Assembly (NCBI GenBank): GCA_919903025.1
Contig: CAKKSE010000040.1
Span: forward strand, 1 to 52,607
DNA: 52,607 bases
DNA from: Nitrospiria bacterium
Lineage (GTDB): Bacteria > Nitrospirota > RBG-16-64-22
Direction of reading: 5' to 3'
Made by a program: the position numbers and the translations under genes. Of this stretch, positions 28,255-36,069 are shown piece after piece; position 1 is the stretch's first letter, and the number at the start of each line of letters is the position of its first letter. Below the pieces are notes generated by a model. It made no database searches and was not told the DNA's origin. It worked only from the letters and a program-made list of their open reading frames with translations.

Positions 28255-29150
28255 CGCTTTCGCTCAACGATGAACCGGGCCATCGACCTGAGCGGCCCGG
28301 CCCGTCCGCCGAACCGATCGATGTCCTCGATGGCCTTCTCGACGAGCTCCTTCGCGAGTCCCCGAGACTCGACCAGGCCGAGGAGGCGCGGGTAAGTCTG
28401 CTTCTGCTTCCGGTTGTCGCCGCCGACGCTCTTTCCCATGACCGCCGGATCTCCTTCGACGTCCAGCAGATCGTCGGCGATCTGAAAGGCAAGGCCGACC
28501 TTCTCGCCGAAGCCGGAGAAGGCCTCGAAATCGGTCTCCCCCGCTCCGCCCACGATCGCGCCCGCCCGAACGGCGGCCCGGATCAGGGCCCCCGTCTTGT
28601 GCGTGTGGATGTACTCGAGGACGGCCATGTCCGCGTGGAGCCCTTCCGACGCGACGTCGACGGCCTGCCCTCCGACGAGGCCGCCGTGGCCCGCCGCCCG
28701 CCCGATCTCCTGGATCACCCGGATCCGGTCGGGAGCGCCCAAGTTCGGGTTGAGGCCGTCGTCGGCCAGCACGTGAAACGCGAGGGTGAGAAGCGCGTCC
28801 CCCGCGAGGATCGCCATGGCCTCGCCGAAAACCTTGTGGTTCGTCGGCCGGCCCCGGCGTATATCATCGTCGTCCATCGCCGGCAGATCGTCGTGGATGA
28901 GCGAGTAGGCGTGGATCAGCTCGAGGGCCGCCGCTGCCGGGAGAACGGCGTCATCGTCCCGCCCGCACGCTTCGGCCGAAGCGATCGCCAGGGCGGCCCG
29001 CACCCGCTTTCCGCCGGCCAGGGTGGAATACCGCATCGCTCGATGCAGGACGTCCGGGAACGCTCCCTCGGGGGGAAGGACACGGTCGAGCTGACGGTCG
29101 ACGCGGCGCCGGCAGGTCTCCAGATACGGGGCGAGGTCGACAGCCGTCAA
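28251..29150 (-). CDS. ispA: Polyprenyl (farnesyl/geranylgeranyl) diphosphate synthase
   Basis: LIHDDLPAMDDDDIRRGRPTNHK and FQIADDLLDVEGD aspartate-rich motifs; TTG start overlapping xseB stop. Confidence 0.93.
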   Translation of the reverse strand: MTAVDLAPYLETCRRRVDRQLDRVLPPEGAFPDVLHRAMRYSTLAGGKRVRAALAIASAEACGRDDDAVLPAAAALELIHAYSLIHDDLPAMDDDDIRRGRPTNHKVFGEAMAILAGDALLTLAFHVLADDGLNPNLGAPDRIRVIQEIGRAAGHGGLVGGQAVDVASEGLHADMAVLEYIHTHKTGALIRAAVRAGAIVGGAGETDFEAFSGFGEKVGLAFQIADDLLDVEGDPAVMGKSVGGDNRKQKQTYPRLLGLVESRGLAKELVEKAIEDIDRFGGRAGPLRSMARFIVERKR

Positions 29151-29407
29151 ATCTCCTTCTCCTCTTCGGACCCCTCTCCGCCCACCGTTTCGCCAAACGG
29201 CTGAACAGTCTTCTTCCCCGCGGCGTCGGTCGTGAGGATCTCCACCTTGCGCTCCGCTTCCTCCAGTCTCTTCGTGCACAGGCGCGCAAGTTTGACCCCC
29301 TCTTCGAAGACCTTGAGCGACTCCTCGAGGGACAGCGTTCCTCCCTCAAGCGAGTCTACGATCTGTTCGAGCCGCTTGAGCGCTTGTTCAAACTTCGGTT
29401 CGGCCAT
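29147..29407 (-). CDS. xseB: Exodeoxyribonuclease VII small subunit
   Basis: FEQALKRLEQIVDSLEGGTLSLEESLKVFEEGVKLARLC. Confidence 0.95.
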   Translation of the reverse strand: MAEPKFEQALKRLEQIVDSLEGGTLSLEESLKVFEEGVKLARLCTKRLEEAERKVEILTTDAAGKKTVQPFGETVGGEGSEEEKEI

Positions 29408-29474
29408 GCTCCGGTTCCGGGGATTCGGGATCGTTATTATACTCCGCCGCCCCAGGGATTAAAACCTTCTTACT

Positions 29475-29516
29475 TGGGTGGCTGGGAACTTCCTATCAAC
29501 CATCAACCTTTCGGTC
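29475..29516. repeat. Repeat tgggtggctgggaacttcctatcaaccatcaacc over the xseA stop
   Basis: Similar sequence recurs at 51170..51247. Confidence 0.6.
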
Positions 29517-30839
29517 CACGGTGGCGTCGACGGACCCCTCCCCGAGCCGGACGCGGATCCGGTCCCCCGGGGAGAGAGCGGCGGCGGAACGGACGACCGC
29601 CATTTCGGGCAAAGCAAACGTCAGGCTGTATCCCCGGGAAAGAACGCCCAGGGGAGACAGAGCCGCGAGGCGCTCGGACAGCCGCCGGAGGGTCTGCCGG
29701 CGAACCCCCAGGCCGGTCCGCATGGCCGGCGCGAGGATTCGACGCGCCGTCTCGAGCCGTCCCCGCTGACGCGCAAGCCCGGCCTCCGGATGGCGCCGCA
29801 TGAGCCGGCGAACGACAGCCTCCAGCTCCCGCCGCCGTTCGTTCCCTCTCTCGCGCCAGGCGCCGCGGAGACGTCCGGCCAGATCGTCCACCCGCTGGGC
29901 GAACCGTTCCAGCAGGACGGTCAGATCGCCCAGATCGCGCGAAGCATGGCGCAGGCGGGACCGCTGTTCCCGGAAAACGGCGCGCGCCCCCATTGCCAGG
30001 CGCCGGGCCAGGAGGTCGATCTTCTCGTGGAGCTCGATCTTCGATCGAACGATCATGGACGCGGCCGCCGTAGGCGTGGGCGCCCGCACGTCCGAGGCGA
30101 AGTCGGCCAGCGTGAAGTCCGTCTCGTGCCCGATCCCCGTGACTACGGGGACGCGCGACCGGACGATCGCCCGGACCACTTCTTCCTCGTTGAAAGCCCA
30201 GAGGTCTTCCAGCGAGCCGCCGCCCCTCACGAGGAGGAGCACGTCCGGGGAATGGCGGTTCATCTCGTCGATCGCCCGGGAAACGGCCCGCGCGGCGGCG
30301 GGGCCCTGGACCGGCACTGGATGGATGAGGATCTGAAGGTCGGCGAAGCGGTCGCGGAGGACGCGCAGGACGTCGCGGATCGCGGCGCCAGTGGGAGACG
30401 TGATCACGCCCACCCGGATCGGAAGGAACGGGAGCGGTCTCTTCCGTCCCTCGTCGAAGAGCCCCTCGGCGGCCAGCCGCTTCTTAATCTGCTCGAACGC
30501 GAGCTGGAGCGCGCCCCGCCCGCACGGGTCCATCGTCTCGACGACGATCTGATACGTCCCCCGCGGCTCGTAGACGGTGAGCCTGCCCCGGCAGATGACC
30601 TTGAGTCCGTCGGCGGGACGGAACTTGAGGAACCCGACGGCGGCGCGGAAAAGAACGGCTGAGATCTGGGCCGACTCGTCCTTGAGCGTGAAGTAAACGT
30701 GGCCCGAGGAGGGAATCTTGAGGTTCGCGATCTCCCCCTCGACGATGACGCGCGAGAACTCGATTTCGAGCGATTCCCGCACGCGGCGGGTCAGTTCAGA
30801 TACTGTCAGCGGAGTCTCTTCTCCGATTCTCCTATTCAC
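29496..30839 (-). CDS. xseA: Exodeoxyribonuclease VII large subunit
   Basis: GEIANLKIPSSGHVYFTLKDESAQISAVLFR; VLLLVRGGGSLEDLWAFNEEEV. Confidence 0.96.
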   Translation of the reverse strand: MNRRIGEETPLTVSELTRRVRESLEIEFSRVIVEGEIANLKIPSSGHVYFTLKDESAQISAVLFRAAVGFLKFRPADGLKVICRGRLTVYEPRGTYQIVVETMDPCGRGALQLAFEQIKKRLAAEGLFDEGRKRPLPFLPIRVGVITSPTGAAIRDVLRVLRDRFADLQILIHPVPVQGPAAARAVSRAIDEMNRHSPDVLLLVRGGGSLEDLWAFNEEEVVRAIVRSRVPVVTGIGHETDFTLADFASDVRAPTPTAAASMIVRSKIELHEKIDLLARRLAMGARAVFREQRSRLRHASRDLGDLTVLLERFAQRVDDLAGRLRGAWRERGNERRRELEAVVRRLMRRHPEAGLARQRGRLETARRILAPAMRTGLGVRRQTLRRLSERLAALSPLGVLSRGYSLTFALPEMAVVRSAAALSPGDRIRVRLGEGSVDATVDRKVDG

Positions 30840-30856
30840 CTATTCACCTATTCACC
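30832..30856. repeat. Tandem nonamer CTATTCACC x ~3 (GGTGAATAG on minus strand) over the xseA start
   Basis: cctattcacctattcacctattcacc read directly. Confidence 0.85.
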
Positions 30857-30861
30857 GGCTT

Positions 30862-31650
30862 CTATGGATGGTCGCTGTGAACCTGGATCCGCGTAATGGA
30901 GCGCGCGAGGCCGGATCCTTCGTCGACGTCGAGCAGGACCGCCGCCAGCTGGGTGGGACCCGTCGCGGGATCGAACTTCTGCGGCATCTGTTTGAGAAAA
31001 CGGTTGATCGCCTGCTCCGGCTTGACGCCGATCACGGAATGTGTCGGTCCCGTCATTCCGACGTCCGTGATGAAGGCCGTCCCTTTCGGAAGAATTCTCT
31101 CGTCGGCCGTCTGGACGTGCGTATGCGTCCCGACGACGGCCGCCACATCCCCGTCCAGGTACCACCCCATGGCGTTCTTCTCGGAGGTCGCCTCCGCGTG
31201 CATGTCGATGATGACGACGCGAGCCTCCCTCTTCAGGCGGGCGACCTCCGTCTTGGCCGCGCGGAAGGGGCAGTCGATGGCCGGCATGAAGGCCCGCCCC
31301 TGCAGGTTGAGGACGCCCACCGTCTCCCCCGACCGGGACTCCACGACGGCGCTCCCGCGGCCGGGAACGTCCGGCGGATAGTTCGCCGGCCGGAGGACCC
31401 GGCTCTGAACGTCCAGATAGTCGAGCGCCTCTTTCTTGTCCCAGATATGGTTTCCGGACGTGAGGAGGTGGATCCCCGTCTCGAAGAGGGACTCGGCCAC
31501 CTTCGGCGTGATTCCGAAGCCGCCCGCCGCGTTCTCGCAGTTGCCGATGACGAGGTCCACGTCGTGACGCTCGGTCAGCCCTTTCAGATGATGGACCACC
31601 GCCGCCCGGCCCGGCTCCCCCACGATGTCGCCGATGAAGAGAATTCGCAT
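30862..31650 (-). CDS. YmdB-family metallophosphoesterase
   Basis: MRILFIGDIVGEPGRAAV, GNCENAAGGFGI, TSGNHIWDKKE, GTHTHVQTADE; adjacent to rny. Confidence 0.93.
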   Translation of the reverse strand: MRILFIGDIVGEPGRAAVVHHLKGLTERHDVDLVIGNCENAAGGFGITPKVAESLFETGIHLLTSGNHIWDKKEALDYLDVQSRVLRPANYPPDVPGRGSAVVESRSGETVGVLNLQGRAFMPAIDCPFRAAKTEVARLKREARVVIIDMHAEATSEKNAMGWYLDGDVAAVVGTHTHVQTADERILPKGTAFITDVGMTGPTHSVIGVKPEQAINRFLKQMPQKFDPATGPTQLAAVLLDVDEGSGLARSITRIQVHSDHP

Positions 31651-31657
31651 CCGCCGG

Positions 31658-33226
31658 CTACCGCGCGTACTCGACGTGCCGCATCTCGCGGATCACTGTC
31701 ACCTTGATCTGGCCCGGATAACTCATCTCCTTCTCGATCTTCTTCGCGATGTCTCGGGAGATCTGCGCGGAGAAGATGTCGGAGACCTCATCCGGCCTGA
31801 CGATGATCCGGATCTCCCGGCCGGCCTGGATGGCGTAGGCCTTCTCGACGCCCTTGAACGACTGGGCCACCTCTTCGAGCTTCTCCAGCCGCTTCACATA
31901 AGTCTCCAGGATGTCTCGCCGCGCCCCCGGACGCGCCGCCGAGATGGCGTCGGCCGCCGAGACAAGGACCGCCTCCACGCAGCGGGCTTCTTCCCCCTCG
32001 TGGTGCGCGCCGATACAGTTGATGACGGCATCGGACTCGCCGTACTTCCTGGCCACCTCGGCGCCGATGGCGTCGTGTCCCCCCTCCACCTCGTGGGAGA
32101 TCGACTTGCCCAGGTCGTGCAGGAGCCCGACCCGGCGGGCGAGTTTCTCGTTCGCTCCCAGCTCGGCGGCCATCATCCCGCAGAGATAGGCGACCTGCTT
32201 CGAGTGGTCGAGCACGTTCTGGCCGTAGGAGGTGCGGTACTTGAGCCGCCCCAGGATCTTGATGACCTCCGGGTGCAGGTCGTGAATCCCGAGGTCGAAG
32301 GCGGCCTTCTCCCCCTCCTCGCGGATCGTCTGGTCGACCTCGCGCCGGACCTTCTCCACCACTTCCTCGATCCGGGCCGGGTGGATCCGCCCGTCGGCCA
32401 CAAGACGGCCGAGCGAGACCCGGGCGATCTCGCGCCGGACCGGGTCGAAGCAGGAGATGAGGACGGCCTCGGGCGTGTCGTCGATCACAAGATCGACGCC
32501 CGCCGCGGTCTCGAACGCGCGGATGTTTCTCCCCTCGCGCCCGATGATCCGCCCCTTCATCTCGTCGGACGGGAGGCTCACCGCCGAGACCGAAATCTCG
32601 GCCGCGTGCTCGCCGGCGACCCGCTCGAGCACGATCGTCACGATGTGGCGGGCCTTCTTCTCGGCTGTCTCGCGGGCCTCATCCTCGATCCGCTTGACGA
32701 GGAGCGCGGCGTCGTGGCGCGCCTCCTCCTCGAGGGAGGCGATCAGGTGCCGCTTGGCCTCCTCGGCCGTCATGCCCGCCGTCTCCTCCAGGCGCCCGCG
32801 GGCCTCGGCGAGAAGCTTCTCGGCCATCCGGTCCTGTTCCCGGACGTGGGCTTCGAGCCCGGTGACCGCCTGCTCGCGCCGCGCTAGCTCGCTTTCCTTC
32901 TGCTCCATCTGCGTCGAGCGCCGTTCGAGGTGCTCTTCCTTCGCTCCGAGACGCTTCTCGGCGTTCGCGATCTCCGCCCGCTGGGCCTTCATCTCCGACT
33001 CGAAGTCGGCGCGCCCCCGCAGAAGCGTGTCCTTGGCCTCGAGCTCGGCCTCCTTGCGCCGAGCGTCGGCGTCGCGCTGGGCCGATTGCAGAATCCGTTC
33101 GGCCGACTCCCGGGCCTCCTTGACCGCCTGCGTCCCGGCGGCCCCCCGCAGCAGGAATCCGGCAACCAAGCCGGCGGCTAGGCCGCCGACCAACAGACCG
33201 ATGGTGATGAGCATGCTCGTTTCCAT
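31658..33226 (-). CDS. rny: Ribonuclease Y
   Basis: N-terminal TM, coiled coil, KH (GRIIGREGRNIRAFE), HD domain (VGLLHDLGKSISHEVEGGHDAIG). Confidence 0.96.
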   Translation of the reverse strand: METSMLITIGLLVGGLAAGLVAGFLLRGAAGTQAVKEARESAERILQSAQRDADARRKEAELEAKDTLLRGRADFESEMKAQRAEIANAEKRLGAKEEHLERRSTQMEQKESELARREQAVTGLEAHVREQDRMAEKLLAEARGRLEETAGMTAEEAKRHLIASLEEEARHDAALLVKRIEDEARETAEKKARHIVTIVLERVAGEHAAEISVSAVSLPSDEMKGRIIGREGRNIRAFETAAGVDLVIDDTPEAVLISCFDPVRREIARVSLGRLVADGRIHPARIEEVVEKVRREVDQTIREEGEKAAFDLGIHDLHPEVIKILGRLKYRTSYGQNVLDHSKQVAYLCGMMAAELGANEKLARRVGLLHDLGKSISHEVEGGHDAIGAEVARKYGESDAVINCIGAHHEGEEARCVEAVLVSAADAISAARPGARRDILETYVKRLEKLEEVAQSFKGVEKAYAIQAGREIRIIVRPDEVSDIFSAQISRDIAKKIEKEMSYPGQIKVTVIREMRHVEYAR

Positions 33227-34696
33227 TCAACCCTCCTCGCCGCCCGGATCCCGCGGGGGCTCGCCCCGAACGATCCGGCGGAGGTGCTTGAGACGTTTCC
33301 CGATCTCCTCTTCCTCTCCCTGGTCCGACGGAAAGTAGTAGAACCGGCTCTCCGGCAGGTAGTCCTGCCGGGCCGCGTGGCCGGGCGCGTCGTGGGGATA
33401 GATGTACCCCTTTCCGGCGCCGAGGCGCGCCGCGCTTCGGTAGCTCGCGTCCCGGAGATGAGGCGGCACCGCCAGCACCCGGCCCGACTCGATCTCCGAG
33501 AGCGCGGCGTCGATCGCCAGATAGGCCGCGTTGCTCTTGGGCGCGCACGCGATGTACACGGCCGCCTGCGCCAGCGGGATCCGGCCCTCCGGCATCCCGA
33601 TCTCCCTCACGGCGTGAAACGCCGCGACCGCCACCTGGAGCGCCCGCGGATCGGCGTTCCCCACGTCCTCCGCCGCCGAGATCACGAGGCGGCGGGCGAC
33701 AAAGAGCGGGTCCTCGCCCCCCACAATCATCTTCGCCATCCAGTAGATCGCGGCGTCGGGATCGGACCCGCGCAGGCTCTTGATGAACGCGGACGCGGTG
33801 TCGTAGTGCGGATCTCCCGAATCGTAGACCAGCGCCTTCTTCTGGAAAATCTCCTCCAAGACGGCCCGGTCGATGACGAGCGTCCCTTCCGAATCGGGCG
33901 AAGCGACGGCCGTCGCCATCTCCAGGGCGTTGAGCGCCCGCCGCGCGTCCCCGCCGGAGGAGCGCACGACGAATCCGCGGGCCTCCGGCGTCAGGCGCAC
34001 CGGGATCGACCCCAGGCCGCGTTCGCGGTCCGCGAGGGCGCGGTCCACGATCGTCTCGATCTCCTCGTCCCCCAGCGGCCTAAGCTCGTAGATGAGAGAC
34101 CGGGAGGCGAGGGCCGGGATGACGGCGAAGAACGGGTTCTGCGTGGAAGCGCCGATCAGGATCACCGTTCCGCGCTCCACGTCCGGAAGGAGCGCGTCCT
34201 GCTGTGCCCTGTTGAACCGGTGGATCTCGTCGATAAAGAGGATCGTCCTCCGGCCGCCCGTCCGCCATCTGAGACTCGCGTCCCGGATCGCGGCGCGCAG
34301 ATCGGCGACGCCCGACGTGACGGCGTTCAGCGGAACGAAGGCCGCCCCCACGGCGCTCGCGATCACGCCCGCCAGAGCCGTCTTCCCCGACCCCGGCGGC
34401 CCGTAGAAGATGAGCGAAGAGAACCGCTCCGTCTCGACGGCGCGGCGAAGGAGCGCGGCCGGACCGATCAGATGCTCCTGGCCGACGAACTCTTCGAACG
34501 AGCGAGGACGCATCCGCCACGCCAGGGGCGCGGGCGGAGCGTTTTCCGGTTCGGCAAGATCTTCCGGCTTGTTCAGAAGGGGCGATTCGGCGGGTTCCGC
34601 CTCGGAGGATGGAGCGAAAAGATCACCCGTCGCCTCCGCTTGCGGCCGATGAACCGCCCGTTTCTCCTCCGAACGACGGCGTGGAACGGCCGTCAT
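33227..34696 (-). CDS. rarA: Replication-associated recombination protein A (RarA/MgsA AAA ATPase)
   Basis: GPPGSGKTALAGVIA, FIDEIHRFNRAQQDALLPDVERG. Confidence 0.95.
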   Translation of the reverse strand: MTAVPRRRSEEKRAVHRPQAEATGDLFAPSSEAEPAESPLLNKPEDLAEPENAPPAPLAWRMRPRSFEEFVGQEHLIGPAALLRRAVETERFSSLIFYGPPGSGKTALAGVIASAVGAAFVPLNAVTSGVADLRAAIRDASLRWRTGGRRTILFIDEIHRFNRAQQDALLPDVERGTVILIGASTQNPFFAVIPALASRSLIYELRPLGDEEIETIVDRALADRERGLGSIPVRLTPEARGFVVRSSGGDARRALNALEMATAVASPDSEGTLVIDRAVLEEIFQKKALVYDSGDPHYDTASAFIKSLRGSDPDAAIYWMAKMIVGGEDPLFVARRLVISAAEDVGNADPRALQVAVAAFHAVREIGMPEGRIPLAQAAVYIACAPKSNAAYLAIDAALSEIESGRVLAVPPHLRDASYRSAARLGAGKGYIYPHDAPGHAARQDYLPESRFYYFPSDQGEEEEIGKRLKHLRRIVRGEPPRDPGGEEG

Positions 34697-35089
34697 GAGA
34701 GACCTCCTCGCATCTTTGACATAGGGCGGAGGAAAGCGGCGAAGGAAAGGAGAAGACCGCGGAACGTCGGATCAGGGAATGACGGACGAGCTCACCGCCC
34801 AAGCGAGGAGACGCACCGGTGCAAATCGCCCGGACTCGGGGCCGCCGGGAACCGAGGCCCCCGCATCTCCCCGCCCGGCATCGTCCGGCACAACGTCCCA
34901 AAGAAATCAAAGGCGGCAGCGCCCATCTGTTCCATCTCCCTCGATCGACTCATTCTCCGCGTACTTCTCTCGCGTCTTCGTCCGAATCTCCGGTCACGAC
35001 AGGCCGCATCGTTCCGCGGCCTCATCCTCGTTCCGCGCCACGTCCGGGAACCGGGACCCCCGCCTCGGTCGTGTCGACGGAAAATTGAG

Positions 35090-35105
35090 CCTGGCATTGA
35101 CCAGG
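35090..35105 (-). terminator. Weak hairpin CCTGG-tcaatg-CCAGG followed by CTCAATTTT on the minus strand
   Basis: Short stem plus T-rich tail at the 3' side of the candidate 6S RNA. Confidence 0.45.
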
Positions 35106-35245
35106 TGGGCGCCGTGATAAGAGGATCAGGCTTTCCATCCCGCCCGAGGCGGGACGGACGTGCACACACCCCTTAGGTCACCGCTCCCCTTGCTTGACGC
35201 ACTAGGATCAATTTTTTCAGCCGATCACGCGCCAGGCAGGGGACC
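35100..35245 (-). ncRNA. ssrS: Candidate 6S RNA
   Basis: Directly downstream of zapA on the same strand (classic 6S location); CCTGGCGCGTGATCGGCT pairs long-range with AGCCtGATC...ATCACGGCGCCC, forming an extended hairpin. Confidence 0.5.
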
Positions 35246-35270
35246 CCGTTCCCGGCGCAGTTGTCGATCT

Positions 35271-35315
35271 CCAATTTACAATTTGAAATTTTCAATTTTC
35301 AATTTACAATTTTGT
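35271..35315. repeat. AT-rich (C)AATTTACAATTTGAAATTTTCAATTTTCAATTTACAATTTTG repeat
   Basis: Repeated CAATTT/GAAATT units in a GC-rich context. Confidence 0.8.
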
Positions 35316-35325
35316 ATCTTCCGTT

Positions 35326-35604
35326 CTACGAGCCGTCGAGGAGCGCGGCGATCTCCGCCGCTTTCCGCTCGCTCCAGCGGTCTTTCTCCTCCGCCGCCTT
35401 CCTCGCTTGGAACAACTCATCCGCGATGTTGAACGCCGCGAGGACAGCGACACGGACCGGGCTGCCACCGCCCCCCCCGTCGTTCACTTCCCTCATCTTG
35501 CCGTCGACGTACCGGGCCACGTCCTTGACGTAGGCGTCGTCGGCCTCGCCCTTCACCCGGTAGGTCTGGCCCAGAATGCTGACATCGACCGCTTTCGGAC
35601 TCAT
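35326..35604 (-). CDS. zapA: Cell division protein ZapA
   Basis: MSPKAVDVSILGQTYRVKGEADDAYVKDVARYVDGKMREVN; VRVAVLAAFNIADELF. Confidence 0.93.
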   Translation of the reverse strand: MSPKAVDVSILGQTYRVKGEADDAYVKDVARYVDGKMREVNDGGGGGSPVRVAVLAAFNIADELFQARKAAEEKDRWSERKAAEIAALLDGS

Positions 35605-35931
35605 CTACTCCTGCTCCACGCTCTCAAGGTCGCGAAGGAGGTTTTCGATCTTGTCCCGCATCTCCAATCTCTCGGACTCGAAGCGGCCCGCTTCCTCGCG
35701 GCCGCGGCGGAGCATGATCAACTCGTGCTCAAGGCGGTTGATCTCGTCGCTCCGCTGGGTAACCTCCCGCTCCAGCATCCGGACCACCGATTCCAGGTGG
35801 GTTTTTTCCGATCGTGCCTTCTTGTGGGCGCCCATCAGGCGATTGATCTGGTCCTCCAGAGATTGCCGATGAGCGTCGATCATCGAGTCTCCATTTCCAC
35901 CATCAAGCGGCAAGGGCATCTGCGCGGTCAT
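35605..35931 (-). CDS. Coiled-coil hypothetical protein (possible ZapB-like partner)
   Basis: 108 aa heptad-rich helix, directly upstream of zapA. Confidence 0.65.
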   Translation of the reverse strand: MTAQMPLPLDGGNGDSMIDAHRQSLEDQINRLMGAHKKARSEKTHLESVVRMLEREVTQRSDEINRLEHELIMLRRGREEAGRFESERLEMRDKIENLLRDLESVEQE

Positions 35932-36069
35932 CGGAAACCTTCTTGTGCTGGTATCTTATCCAGGCTCCCCTTGCGTGTCAAGAAGAGCAACCGGTGAAGA
36001 ACGGGATCAGGGATTGCGATTCCGCCGGACGGATGAATCATCCTCCCCATAACCCTTGCCCCCTGATCC

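Noticed and set aside
34792-34941. HAD-like motif FDFFGTL in a short minus-strand ORF
   Set aside because: Only one motif in a <50-aa tail; no further HAD motifs, so not called as a gene.
33284-35176. 630-aa plus-strand ORF opposite rarA
   Set aside because: Antisense shadow; Arg-rich translation, runs through intergenic DNA.
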